DNA of 42,384 nucleotides from positions 1 through 42,384 of the forward strand of contig JAETQF010000021.1 in the NCBI GenBank assembly GCA_021770845.1, given 5' to 3'. This DNA comes from Oscillospiraceae bacterium (GTDB lineage Bacteria > Bacillota > Clostridia > Oscillospirales > Oscillospiraceae). Positions 15,830-25,018 of this stretch are shown here, one piece after another. The notes beneath the pieces were generated by a model. The model was not told the origin of the DNA, did not search any database, and saw only the letters and a program-made list of their open reading frames with translations. Positions within the stretch are counted from its first letter, which is position 1. The number at the start of each line of letters is the position of its first letter. The translations under genes were made by a program, and so were the position numbers.

Positions 15830-16768
15830 ATGGACGTCAACACTCCCATTGCGGAGGACATTTATGCGACAGATCAGAACGCCCGGTATGACGCCGCCTG
15901 CAAACGGCTCCTGTCCCAGAAAATCATCCTGGCCTGGATCATGAAAAGCTGTCTGGAGGAGTACCGGGACTGCGATGTCAAGGACATTGCGGAGAAGTAC
16001 ATTGAAGGACAGCCCCAGGTGGGCGAAGTGCCAGTGGCGCCGGATGAAACCAATGCCCCGAAGATTCGGGGCATGAGCAATGTGGACGGCTCCCTGACGG
16101 AAGGGAAGGTCACCTACGATATCCGTTTCCTGGCGACAGTTCCCGGTTCTGACGGGATGATCCAGATGATCGTCAATGTAGAGGCGCAGGGGAAGTTTAA
16201 CATCGGATATCCGCTGGTCATGCGGGGCATATACTATTGCAGCCGGATGATATCAGCCCAGCAGGGGACGGAATTTGTTCATTCAGAATATCAAAACATT
16301 AAGAAGGTCGTGAGCGTCTGGGTTTGTATGAGCCCTCCCCAGGAAAGGCACAACACCATCACCCGCTGCCACATGACAGAGGAAAATCTGGTTGGCGCGG
16401 TAAAGGAGCCTGCCACGCATTATGATCTGCTGGATGTGGTCATGCTGTGTCTTGGCGGCGGCGAGGACTGTGATGGCGTGTTCAAGCTGCTGGATACCCT
16501 TCTCTCCCCGGAAGCAACGGCAGCAGAGAGACGCCAGGTTCTCCAAGATGATTTTGACATTCCGATGACAGAGACACTGGAAACGGAGGTGCAGGCTATG
16601 TGTAATTTATCCCAGGATGTAGAGGAAAGGGGCCGCACGAAAGGGCTGCTGACCTCCATCAGCAACCTGATGGCCAACACTGGCTGGCCGTTGGAAAAGG
16701 CCATGGAAATCTTGGGGGTGCCGGAGACGGAGCGCTCCAAGTATGCCGACCTGCTCCAGAAGCAGTGA
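15830..16768 (+). CDS. Rpn-type PD-(D/E)XK nuclease
   Basis: 312 residues from ATG 15830, with AGGAGAG upstream. The nuclease core (about 20-180) has YDIRF (D97) and IVNVEAQGK (E118, Q120), the PD-(D/E)XK layout of the Rpn/TIGR01784 family. The C-terminal part has the charged stretch SQDVEERGRTKGLLTSISNL and a closing ILGVPETERSKYADLL, as in these proteins. Family members promote recombination or cut DNA and often sit in mobile or phage-defence-rich regions. It stands alone and ends before a terminator at 16799. Confidence 0.88.
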   Translation: MDVNTPIAEDIYATDQNARYDAACKRLLSQKIILAWIMKSCLEEYRDCDVKDIAEKYIEGQPQVGEVPVAPDETNAPKIRGMSNVDGSLTEGKVTYDIRFLATVPGSDGMIQMIVNVEAQGKFNIGYPLVMRGIYYCSRMISAQQGTEFVHSEYQNIKKVVSVWVCMSPPQERHNTITRCHMTEENLVGAVKEPATHYDLLDVVMLCLGGGEDCDGVFKLLDTLLSPEATAAERRQVLQDDFDIPMTETLETEVQAMCNLSQDVEERGRTKGLLTSISNLMANTGWPLEKAMEILGVPETERSKYADLLQKQ

Positions 16769-16798
16769 AGGCTTCTCCCAAAGAAAACATACAGCCTG

Positions 16799-16836
16799 AA
16801 GCGGCGCTGTTCTCACATTGAGACAGCGCCGCTTTT
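16799..16836 (+). terminator. terminator of the Rpn-type nuclease gene
   Basis: A 12-bp stem, AAGCGGCGCTGT (16799-16810) with 16823-16834, a 12-base loop and TTTT. Confidence 0.85.
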
Positions 16837-17262
16837 CACGCGTCCAGATTGCAAGAAGCTGTTCGACGACAGCGGCATCGCCGCCAAGAAGATGGTGGCG
16901 GACATCTGTTTGTTCCCATGGAACTGGGGCTGTCGAGATTTTTCAAGGGCGATCGAGGAAAAAACAAGGAACCTGGAAGAAAAGCCAGAACGGATTCCCT
17001 GTTCAAAACGCTGGAATTTGTTTCGCGGCGGTGAGAATGTAAACCTGTGGCCAAACAGCAATTCCAAGAGGGCCACAGGCTTTCGCGCTGTGGATCTGCT
17101 GTGGCGGCATTCCGCCCCGGCTGCTTTTTTGACAGGACATCATGCCGCATTTTCCATAGGCTTTTCTGTGCCGGTGGTTTTTAAATCTGAACCAAATCGA
17201 GGTGTATGTTCCGTTCCCACAAATAATTTTCCCGCTCTTTGACGCCTGCTGGAGAGAAACCA
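16837..17262. other. gap without a recognisable gene
   Basis: A short open stretch at the start reads RPDCKKLFDDSGIAAKKMVA, which looks protein-like but I cannot assign it. A small inverted repeat, TGTGGCC/GGCCACA, lies at 17046-17078. No ribosome binding site precedes any frame. The base composition is less GC-rich than its neighbours. Probably gene debris. Confidence 0.4.
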
Positions 17263-17298
17263 GACAGCCGCGCGGCGCCTTGGCGCCGCGCGGCTGTC
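17263..17298. terminator. terminator of the phospho-signalling operon
   Basis: A 17-bp perfect stem, GACAGCCGCGCGGCGCC (17263-17279) with 17282-17298. On the minus strand it follows the kinase stop at 17345 and is trailed by TGGTTTCTC; on the plus strand by CGTTTTC. The T runs are weak, but the stem is very stable. Confidence 0.6.
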
Positions 17299-17344
17299 CG
17301 TTTTCAAGAAACCGCGGCTTTTTTGTCCCGTGCTTGGGCCGCTG

Positions 17345-20300
17345 CTATTCGCCGTAGGTGACGGGGTTTCCGGTGAAGGAGCCGCCGTCCACCGTCTCAA
17401 TATACGCGCCCCTGGCCCCCCGGATGGTGCCCCGGTTGTCCAGACGCCCGCTGACCCGCAGGGTCTCGTCCTCCCACTCCAGGATGATGGTTCCATCCTC
17501 CTCGTTCACCAGCGTGCCCTCGATCCGCTGCCCGGTGACGTGAATTCCGCCGTGGTTGGTGGTGTCGCCCAGGGCCATCATCTCCTGCCAGCCGATGAGC
17601 CGCAGCTCGCCGTTGTTCAGCAGGGTGGTGGTGTTGTTCAGCTGGTACAGGTCTCCGAAGAAACACTCGACGGTGCCGTCGTTGATCACATGAGATGTCC
17701 CCAGGCCCAGGGAACCGTAGATCCGCAGGGCGCTGTCCCGCTCCACAGTCAGCTCGCACTGTGCCAGCTCGATGCTGCCAGAGAGGATGAACTGTCCGCC
17801 GCTTTGCAGGTTCAGCTGTCCGGGGTCGGGCATGGACGCGCCGCCCGTCAGGCACAGCAGGCCGCCGTTCTCCACCGCGATGTCCCCGCCCGGGTTCAGC
17901 GTGTCACCGTCCAGCAGCACCGTGCCCCCGTCTATGTGGAGGGCGTTGCCGCAGAAGTCCACGTTATTGCCGATGAAGAAGGCGTTTTCCCCGGACAGGG
18001 TGAGCCCGCCGCTGTTAAACTCCGGGCGGTTGTCCCGGTCGCCCTCCAGCACCAGCCCCTTGGTGACCTCCAGAGGGCCGCCGTTCAGGTTGATCTTCCG
18101 GCCAGGCTCGTAGCCGTTCCAGACCACCAGGTCGCAGCGGTCGTCCGCCAGGGCGGCGCGCAGCTCCGACTCACTGCTGACATGGCGGGTTCGGTCGCTG
18201 TCATAGTTCCGCGGGAGAACCCGGCCGGAGCCCTGGAAGATGTCGCCGTCCAGGCCGAGGCTGCCGCCGTCCACCACCACGCCGCTGTTGATTAGCTCCG
18301 CCCTGGGATCGTTCTGAATCGAGCCGACGTCCCACAGCAGGCCAAAGTTGTGCAGCGCGCCGCCGCCCTGTACTGTGAGACTGCCGGCGTTCAGGTTGAT
18401 CTGAGCGTAATTCCGCAGCCGCCCGCCGTCCTCCACGGCGATCTCGCCGTAATTGTTCCAGCCGGTGCCGCCATAGAGGATCAGCTCGCCGCCCCTGCCC
18501 ACGGTGATAGTTCCGGCGTTGTCAGACCAGTTCCCCCGCATCTCCAGCGGGCCGTTTGCCGTCAGGCTTCCCAGATTGGCCAGGGCGGTCTGGTTCATGC
18601 ACTCCATGGCCGTGATTTCCCCCAGGTTGATGATCGTGCTCAGCTCCGTCCAAAGGGAAGCGTCCACGGTGCCGTAATTGATGAAATAGCTGGGGTTTGA
18701 CTGCCCCCGCTCGTCGTTGCGGCAGTGCAGGGCCACACGGCCCTTGATTGTCCCGTGGTTGACCAGGCGGGTGTCCTCGCCCATCTCCAGGGTGCAGCTG
18801 TCCTCGTTCCGCCCCGGATTGGGGCAGGGCGCGTCCAGCGTCACCCCCTCGGGGATGTAGACGTTGGCGTTGACCCAATAGGACTGGGTCAGAGTGAGGT
18901 CGCTGTCGATGACAAGATTGCCCTTTATCCCGCAGTACCGGGCGAACGCCCCCTCGGTGCTGATGTGGATGGCGTTGGCAAGCAGATTATCCTCCGAGAA
19001 CACCAGGTAATGGGATTTGGCGTAACCGTCCAGGGTGTCCGGGGTGTTTCCGCCCCAGATGTCCACATGGCTGTCCGGGGCGTAGGTGAGGTCGCCGCCC
19101 CGCTCCAGCCAGAGCATTGCGGCAGACAACCCGCCGCCGGACTCCACTGAGACGGCGCCGCCGTCCTCGGTGCGCAGCAGGGCGCTGATGTTCAGGCCGC
19201 CCCAGGTCTGTACTTGGCCCTCGGCCCCCACGGTGAGACCCTTATTGAAGTTGACGTAGCTCCCCGCCTCAACGCGCAGGGCCTTGGTGACGGTGGCGGG
19301 CACCTCCACCCGCACGCCGACGTCGCCAGGAACGGTGACGCTGTCCACGCCGTCGTCCGCCAGCAGGGCCAGCAGCACCTCGCCGTTCTCCATTTCGTCC
19401 TTGTCTGGGGAAAAGGTTCGGCTGACGGGGGCCTGGGTCTGGGACGGGGGATCGGTGTCCTCCGGCCCCGGCGTGCCCTCCACCGTCTGGGTGGGGCTGG
19501 GATCGTCCACATTGGACGGCCCCGCCCAGGGCCGCCAGATCAGCAGGACAAGGAGCAGCACTGCCGCCGCCCCCACCCCCGCCGCGATCTGCCGGTGGGC
19601 CTTCACCCACGCCAGCCCGTCCGGCTTTCCGGCTGGGGGCTGCTCCGGCTGGGGCTGTGTCTGGGTCTGGGTGGGGATCTGCGCCTGGGTCTGCGTTTGG
19701 GTCTGGGTGGGGGACGGCCCCGCCTGGGCGGGCTGCCCCAGCTCCGAGGGGGCCTCCCCCGGCATGGTCATGCCGATGGGCTCCGGCCCCCGCTCCCCGG
19801 TGGCCGGGGGGTCGTCGGGGATGTCGTCCCACCCCTCGGGCAGAACGCCCTCATACAGCGCGGCGTGGAGCTCCTCCACCGACTGGAACCGCTTCCGGGG
19901 GCGAACCCCCATGCCGTAAACCAGCGCCCGCTCCTGCCGCTGGGTCAGATCCACCCCCAGCTTCCGGGGCAGAACCAGGTCATCCTCCACCAGACGATCC
20001 ATGGACTGGGGCGGCCTGCGGCCGGTGAGGCAGTAGTAAATGGTGGCCGACAGGGCGTACACGTCCGTCCACGGCCCCTGGCCCTTGTTCTGGTACTGCT
20101 CCACCGGGGCGTAGCCGTGCTTCAGGGCGATGGTCATGGTGGCCTCGCCCCCGGCGGATTCCCGGGCGCAGCCGAAGTCCAGCAGGCGCACGTCCCCGTT
20201 TTCCAGCATGATGTTTTCCGGGCTGATGTCCCGGTGGATGAGGCCCCGCTTGTGCATGGCCTCCAGGGCGGAGAACAGCGGCTCCATCACGTGGAGCAGC

Positions 20301-20803
20301 TCGCCGGCGGGGATGCGCCCGCCCCGCTGATCCACCAGATCCCGGAAGGTGGTGCCCTCCACGTATTCCATCACGATGTAGGCGGTGTTGTTCAGCTCGA
20401 AGAAGTCCCGCACGCCCACGATCACCGGCTGCTTGTCCATCTTGGCCATGGTGCGGGCCTCCTGGAGGAAGCGGGCCTTGCCCGACTCGTACCGTTCCCC
20501 GGCCACGCCGGAGTAGCTGGACACCTCCAGAGAGGCCGCCGACACCCGGTTGGCCCGGTCGGTGGGGAAGTACTCCTTGATGGCCACCTTCAGCTCCAGC
20601 CGCAGGTCGCAGCCGATGTAGGTGATGCCGAAGCCGCCCTCGCCCAGCACCCGGCCGATGAGATACCGCTCCCGCAGCACCGTGCCCGGGGGCAGGTGGT
20701 GGGGGGAGGGGGCGTAGGCCCCGGCGGTGAGGCCGCAGGAGGGGCAGGGCGCGTCGGGCTCCACGGGGCTCATGCAGTAGGGGCAGTAGTTGATCTCGTC
20801 CAT
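17345..20803 (-). CDS. transmembrane Ser/Thr kinase with zinc ribbon and beta-helix-like outside domain
   Basis: 1152 residues. A zinc ribbon (C7, C10, C20, C23) precedes a kinase domain (about 45-320) with Gly-rich GEGGFG, K76 in VAIKEYFP, E115, HRD at 190-192 and DFG at 209-211. The catalytic loop reads HRDISPEN, with Ser where protein kinases normally have Lys. A linker with TQTQ and Pro repeats leads to one membrane helix (about 405-424). The outside part (about 430-1152) is made of short Gly-rich repeats such as INSGVVVDGGSLGLDG and LTANGPLEMRGN, like a right-handed beta-helix. No PASTA domain. It is the last gene of the operon, 59 bases after the second kinase. It probably senses a surface or glycan signal and phosphorylates cytoplasmic targets. 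Confidence 0.9.
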   Translation of the reverse strand: MDEINYCPYCMSPVEPDAPCPSCGLTAGAYAPSPHHLPPGTVLRERYLIGRVLGEGGFGITYIGCDLRLELKVAIKEYFPTDRANRVSAASLEVSSYSGVAGERYESGKARFLQEARTMAKMDKQPVIVGVRDFFELNNTAYIVMEYVEGTTFRDLVDQRGGRIPAGELLHVMEPLFSALEAMHKRGLIHRDISPENIMLENGDVRLLDFGCARESAGGEATMTIALKHGYAPVEQYQNKGQGPWTDVYALSATIYYCLTGRRPPQSMDRLVEDDLVLPRKLGVDLTQRQERALVYGMGVRPRKRFQSVEELHAALYEGVLPEGWDDIPDDPPATGERGPEPIGMTMPGEAPSELGQPAQAGPSPTQTQTQTQAQIPTQTQTQPQPEQPPAGKPDGLAWVKAHRQIAAGVGAAAVLLLVLLIWRPWAGPSNVDDPSPTQTVEGTPGPEDTDPPSQTQAPVSRTFSPDKDEMENGEVLLALLADDGVDSVTVPGDVGVRVEVPATVTKALRVEAGSYVNFNKGLTVGAEGQVQTWGGLNISALLRTEDGGAVSVESGGGLSAAMLWLERGGDLTYAPDSHVDIWGGNTPDTLDGYAKSHYLVFSEDNLLANAIHISTEGAFARYCGIKGNLVIDSDLTLTQSYWVNANVYIPEGVTLDAPCPNPGRNEDSCTLEMGEDTRLVNHGTIKGRVALHCRNDERGQSNPSYFINYGTVDASLWTELSTIINLGEITAMECMNQTALANLGSLTANGPLEMRGNWSDNAGTITVGRGGELILYGGTGWNNYGEIAVEDGGRLRNYAQINLNAGSLTVQGGGALHNFGLLWDVGSIQNDPRAELINSGVVVDGGSLGLDGDIFQGSGRVLPRNYDSDRTRHVSSESELRAALADDRCDLVVWNGYEPGRKINLNGGPLEVTKGLVLEGDRDNRPEFNSGGLTLSGENAFFIGNNVDFCGNALHIDGGTVLLDGDTLNPGGDIAVENGGLLCLTGGASMPDPGQLNLQSGGQFILSGSIELAQCELTVERDSALRIYGSLGLGTSHVINDGTVECFFGDLYQLNNTTTLLNNGELRLIGWQEMMALGDTTNHGGIHVTGQRIEGTLVNEEDGTIILEWEDETLRVSGRLDNRGTIRGARGAYIETVDGGSFTGNPVTYGE

Positions 20804-20862
20804 GCCGTCACCTCCTTTCTTTCTCGTTCATTTTGTTCTGACTATACCACAGTTTGACGGGA

Positions 20863-22821
20863 TTATCCATAGGTTGTGAAGCAATAGAGGGAATAGATCC
20901 CGCTGTTTTCCTGGATGTGCGCGCCCACGGCGTCAAAGTATTCCCCGGCGTGGGCCCCCTCGGAGATGGGGGAGCCGGCCCAGTCGCGGATATACCTTTC
21001 CGCGGCGGAGGCCGCCGTCTCGTAGCTCGTGTACGCCCCACCCCAGAAAGCGCCGCATTCTGTATAGGAGATGAGATGCTCATCCAGAACGGTGAAGGTG
21101 CTGGATCCGTCGGGCCGCAGCTCGCCGTTGGAGTCCTGTGCCATTTCAGAAGCACGGGTCTGGGCGGGACTGATCAGCTGCTGGGAGGGCTTCATGTATT
21201 GCCCGCCTCGAGCCTTGTTGACAGCATAGGCCAGACGGCAGGAGAGAACCCAGTCAGCGACAGGGTAATCCTCGTCTGGTTTCCAGGCGGCCTTGTCATA
21301 CAGTTCAAAGTCAAAATAGGTGCCTTTTGTGGAAATGGGTATGTTGGCGGGGGCGCCGTCCAGGGCTTCCTCGTAGACCCACAGAACCACGTATTCTTTG
21401 CCGTCTATCTTGAGCTCGGCGGGGATGGTGTAGCGTGTTGCGCCGGGAGGAAGTCGGAGCAGTATGGCGTACTCCATTCCCTCCAGGGTGCCGTAGAGCG
21501 CGCCGTCCTCCGCCGTGTAGAGCGGGTCGTCAGATAGGGTGGCTGTCAGCAGGGAACCAACGTCGCAAGTGATCTGCATCCCCGGCGGAAACCGGGCGGC
21601 GTCCTGCGCCGGGTCGGCGGTGGGGGCTGCCGTGCCCGCGGGCGGCAGGGTGACCTCGGGAACGTTGAGGGTGGGCGCGGCCGACGGGCGCTGGGTGGGG
21701 CTGGGCCGTTCCGCCGTTCCCCGGCCCAGGGCGAAGGCCAGGATCAGAATGAGCACCAGCACCGCCGCCGCGATCCCGATGAGGATCCGCCGATCCATGC
21801 CGGCCAGCTTATTCAGGCTGAAGCCGGTTTTGGGGGCGGGGGAGCTTCCCTCCCCGGCGGGGGGCGCCGATCCGGGCTCCGGGGCCGGGGGCGGCCCGGA
21901 ATCGGGCCCCGGCTCCGGGTGATCGGCGGCCCACTGGCGGGGGAACAGCCGCTGGGCCAGCAGCTCCATGCTGGCGGGGCGCTGCTTGGGATCCACCGTC
22001 AGGCCCCACAGCAGGGCGTCCTGCTCCTCCGCCGTCAGCCCCGCCCCCAGGGTGTTGGGGGCGGCCATGGTGTCCTCCATGAGCCGGTCGGGGGCGGCGG
22101 GGGGGATCTTCCCCGTCAGGCAGTAGTACACCGTGGCGCACAGGGCGTACACGTCCGTCCACGGCCCCTGGCCGTGGGTGCGGTACTGCTCCACCGGGGC
22201 GAAGCCCTGCTTCAGGGCCACCGTCATGGACTTGCCGTCCTCCATGGCCCGGGCGCAGCCGAAGTCCAGCAGCTTCAGGGTGCCGTCCTTCATCCACATC
22301 ACGTTGTCCGGGCTCACGTCCCGGTGGATCACCCCGGCGGCGTGGAGCCGCCCCATGTCCCGGATCAACGGGTACAGCCGGGGCAGCAGCTCCGGGGCGG
22401 TGATCCGGCCCTGCTCCTTTACCAGCCGGTAGAGGGGGGTTCCGTTCAGATACTCCATCACCAGGTAGGCGGTGTTGTTGATCTCCAGGTAGTCCAGCCC
22501 CTGCACCACCGAGGGCATCCCGTCCAGGGCGGCCAGCATACGGGCCTCCTGGACGAAGCTGTACCGCCCGCCCTCATAGACGGCCTCCTGGCCGGACAGG
22601 GGCTCCACCGCGCCCTCCGGGCCCCGGTGGGCGCAGCGGGTGGGGAAATACTCCTTGATGGCCACTTCGCGGCGGGTCTGGGTATCCATGGCCGAATAGG
22701 TGACGCCGAAGCCGCCCTGGCCCAGATACAGGCCGATCCGGTAGCTGTGCCCCAGGCCGCCGCCGGTGAGCACCGCGCCTATCGGCAGGAGATGGGCGGG
22801 GTTCTGGGGAGGGGGGGTCAT
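20863..22821 (-). CDS. transmembrane Ser/Thr kinase, second copy
   Basis: 652 residues. The kinase domain (about 25-295) has GQGGFGVTY, K56 in VAIKEYFP, E92, HRD at 166-168 in HRDVSPDN (again Ser for Lys) and DFG at 186-188. The substrate-lobe motif FAPVEQY and GQGPWTDVYAL are almost identical to the kinase downstream, so the two are paralogues. There is no zinc ribbon. A Pro/Gly-rich linker and one membrane helix (about 345-366) lead to an outside domain of about 285 residues that I do not recognise. It begins one base after the stop of the protease-FHA gene, so translation is coupled. Confidence 0.92.
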   Translation of the reverse strand: MTPPPQNPAHLLPIGAVLTGGGLGHSYRIGLYLGQGGFGVTYSAMDTQTRREVAIKEYFPTRCAHRGPEGAVEPLSGQEAVYEGGRYSFVQEARMLAALDGMPSVVQGLDYLEINNTAYLVMEYLNGTPLYRLVKEQGRITAPELLPRLYPLIRDMGRLHAAGVIHRDVSPDNVMWMKDGTLKLLDFGCARAMEDGKSMTVALKQGFAPVEQYRTHGQGPWTDVYALCATVYYCLTGKIPPAAPDRLMEDTMAAPNTLGAGLTAEEQDALLWGLTVDPKQRPASMELLAQRLFPRQWAADHPEPGPDSGPPPAPEPGSAPPAGEGSSPAPKTGFSLNKLAGMDRRILIGIAAAVLVLILILAFALGRGTAERPSPTQRPSAAPTLNVPEVTLPPAGTAAPTADPAQDAARFPPGMQITCDVGSLLTATLSDDPLYTAEDGALYGTLEGMEYAILLRLPPGATRYTIPAELKIDGKEYVVLWVYEEALDGAPANIPISTKGTYFDFELYDKAAWKPDEDYPVADWVLSCRLAYAVNKARGGQYMKPSQQLISPAQTRASEMAQDSNGELRPDGSSTFTVLDEHLISYTECGAFWGGAYTSYETAASAAERYIRDWAGSPISEGAHAGEYFDAVGAHIQENSGIYSLYCFTTYG

Positions 22822-22822
22822 G

Positions 22823-24274
22823 TCACACCCCTCCCTTTCCGGTGATCTGGAACAGCTCCCGCTGGGAGGCTAAATAGAAGGAGTCGCCCTTGCGCAGCTG
22901 AACGGGCTGGTGGGGGGTCAGCTTTTGACCGGAGGCCAGGAAGGTGCCGTAGCTGGAGCCCAGATCCTCCAGCCACAGCGTCCCGCCCTGGAGGCGCAGG
23001 ACGCAGTGGGCCCCGCTGATCCCCTGGGTGGAGCCGGGGTAGACCAGATCGTTCCGAGCGGGATCCCGGCCGATGCGCAGCTGGCCGTTGATGGCGAACC
23101 GCCGCCCGGCGAAGGCCCCGGACTGGCACTGGAGCCGCCACTGATCCGCGCCGCCTCCGGCGGGGATGGCCCCGCGGGGGGGCTCGGTGGGGGCGAAGGA
23201 GGGGGAGGACGGGCCGGGGTTGACGGGAGGAGGCGTGACAGGGGTCGGTTTCTTCCGGGTCAGCAGCACCACCACAACAGCGATCACGGCCACAACCGCT
23301 GCGCCGACGCCGATGATGAGCCCGGTATTGCTCTTGGCGGGCTCGGGGTCAGCAGGGGGCTCCGTCTCGGTGGGGGGGTCGGTTTCGGCAGGGGGTTCGG
23401 TGGCCGGGGCCTGGGTCGGCTCAGGGGCCTGCGTCTCGGCAGGAGGTTCGCTGGCCGGGGGCTCGGTGGCGGGGGCGGTGGTGCCGCCGCCGGTGGCGTA
23501 GGCGATGCCGTTGCGGTTCAGCAGGGTGATGGCCTCGCTGATGTTCACGGCGTAGTTGGTCTGTTCGCCGCTGGTATTGGACACGCTTTTGGTGGTGATG
23601 CCGATGGCCTGGCCGGCGGCGTTCACCAGAGGGCCGCCGGAGTTGCCGTGCTTGATATCGCAGTCGATCTGGACGATGGCCTGGCCCGTGCCCTGAGTGG
23701 TGAGCAGCCGGCTCACAGCGCCCCGGGTGACGGTGACGTCGGAAATGCCCCAGGAGGTGGTGGCCCCGGCGAACAGGTTTTCAGACAGGCCGGGGTAGCC
23801 CACGGCGAACACCACGGAGCCCACCGCGCCGTCGTCCGGGACGGCCAGGGGGATGGGCTTGCGCAGGCTGGTGGTGCCCGCCAGCTTCAGCACAGCCACG
23901 TCCTTGCTCTCGTTGTACTCCACCACATAGGCCTCCTCGTAGGTGTTGGAGTCATAGTACACCCGGATCTTGGTGCGGCCCCGGTAGGTCTGGCCCCCGA
24001 TGGTGTAGTCGTACAGCTCGCCCGCGCCATAGCCGATGAAATCCTCAATGACGTGGTGGTTGGTGATCAGATAGCCGGGATCCTGCCCCGTCTGGCCCAC
24101 AAAAAATCCGGTGCCCCAGCCGAAGCTCAGCTCGCCGCCGTCAGTATCCAGACAGGTGGCAACCACCGCCACGCTCTCCCGGGTGGCGGGGTTGAAGCTC
24201 TCAGCGTGGGCGGGCACGAACAGGGCGCACAGCAGCGCCAGGGCCAGTGTCAAAGAAAGCAAACGTTTTTTCAT
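22823..24274 (-). CDS. secreted trypsin-like protease tethered to a cytoplasmic FHA domain
   Basis: 483 residues. A signal peptide (1-24, ending AHA) is followed by a chymotrypsin-fold protease of the HtrA type (about 28-255) with the triad H74 (TNHHV), D125 (KDVAVLKL) and S212 (GNSGGPL). A Thr/Glu/Pro linker (about 262-315) leads to a membrane helix (about 318-338) and an FHA domain (about 378-478) with G402-R403, S420 and H423. The order puts the protease outside and the phosphothreonine reader inside. No PDZ domain is present. It lies between the soluble PP2C gene (13 bases) and the second kinase gene (1 base). It could pass the phosphorylation state of the cell to an outside proteolytic event, or the reverse. 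Confidence 0.92.
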   Translation of the reverse strand: MKKRLLSLTLALALLCALFVPAHAESFNPATRESVAVVATCLDTDGGELSFGWGTGFFVGQTGQDPGYLITNHHVIEDFIGYGAGELYDYTIGGQTYRGRTKIRVYYDSNTYEEAYVVEYNESKDVAVLKLAGTTSLRKPIPLAVPDDGAVGSVVFAVGYPGLSENLFAGATTSWGISDVTVTRGAVSRLLTTQGTGQAIVQIDCDIKHGNSGGPLVNAAGQAIGITTKSVSNTSGEQTNYAVNISEAITLLNRNGIAYATGGGTTAPATEPPASEPPAETQAPEPTQAPATEPPAETDPPTETEPPADPEPAKSNTGLIIGVGAAVVAVIAVVVVLLTRKKPTPVTPPPVNPGPSSPSFAPTEPPRGAIPAGGGADQWRLQCQSGAFAGRRFAINGQLRIGRDPARNDLVYPGSTQGISGAHCVLRLQGGTLWLEDLGSSYGTFLASGQKLTPHQPVQLRKGDSFYLASQRELFQITGKGGV

Positions 24275-24287
24275 CTTAATCTCTCCT

Positions 24288-25004
24288 CTATTCTCCGTCC
24301 ACCCAGACCGCGGCGGCGGTGTTGTTGTCGTTGTCCGGCGGGATACGGCCCTTTAAATAGGCCCGCATCCGTGCGATCCAGTCCTCCGGGTCGGACGCCC
24401 TGGCCAGCGTCGCCTCCATCTCGGGCTCCAGCACGTACTCCCAGAAGCCGTCGCTGCACAGCAGGAAGGCGTGCCGCCCGGGAGCCAGGGGCTGCTCCGC
24501 CGCCTCCACGTTCAGATCCTCGTCCTGGCCCAGGGCCCGGAGGACGCGGCTGCGATCCTCGTGGAAGCGGATCTCGTCCGGGGTGATCTCCCCCAGCATG
24601 ACGCCGATCTGGGCCACGCTGTGATCCCGGGTCTGGAAGGCCAGCCTGCCGTCCACAAAGTGGTACAGCCGGGAGTCCCCCACATGGGCCCAGGCCGCCT
24701 TTCCAGGCTCCAGGGCCAGCAGCACCAGGGTGGTTTTCATGGCGCACTGGCGGGTCTGGAGGGCCAGCACCTTCCGGTTGGCCTGCCGCGTCCATTCGGT
24801 GAGGGCGGCGGGGTCGGCCCTGCCGTCCCAGGCGGAGCAGATGGCCTCCGCCGCCGCGGCGGAGGCCTGGGCCCCGCCGCCGTGTCCGCCCAGGCCGTCC
24901 GCCACCAGGGCGCACAGCCTGCCGCCGTCCCGGGCGGACAGCCGGACGGTATCCTCGTTGGCGGGCCGCCCGCCGATGTCGGTATAGCTTGCCGTTTGGA
25001 TCAT
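24288..25004 (-). CDS. PP2C-family Ser/Thr phosphatase, soluble
   Basis: 238 residues from ATG 25004, with GAGGAGG upstream; a longer frame reaches 25055 but would overlap the preceding gene. The metal-binding motifs are in order: GGRPANEDTV, LVADGLGGHGGG, AHVGDSRLYHF, LLCSDGFWE and DNDNNTAAAV. It is of the small bacterial PPM type (PrpC/Stp) and should remove phosphate from Thr/Ser on targets of the two kinases encoded downstream. Gaps of 14 and 13 bases to its neighbours show it is part of the operon. Confidence 0.93.
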   Translation of the reverse strand: MIQTASYTDIGGRPANEDTVRLSARDGGRLCALVADGLGGHGGGAQASAAAAEAICSAWDGRADPAALTEWTRQANRKVLALQTRQCAMKTTLVLLALEPGKAAWAHVGDSRLYHFVDGRLAFQTRDHSVAQIGVMLGEITPDEIRFHEDRSRVLRALGQDEDLNVEAAEQPLAPGRHAFLLCSDGFWEYVLEPEMEATLARASDPEDWIARMRAYLKGRIPPDNDNNTAAAVWVDGE

Positions 25005-25018
25005 GGAAAACCTCCTCG

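Noticed and set aside
19640..19720. Short DNA tandem repeats as a mobile or CRISPR-like element
   Set aside because: They encode the TQTQ linker of the kinase and are simply codon repeats of a low-complexity protein segment.
19214..20857. 547-codon plus-strand ORF opposite the first kinase
   Set aside because: Low-complexity Gly/Leu/Arg translation of the complementary strand; the minus frame has all kinase motifs.
22910..24586. 558-codon plus-strand ORF opposite the protease-FHA gene
   Set aside because: Shadow of the coding strand; no motif, and it crosses two operon genes.
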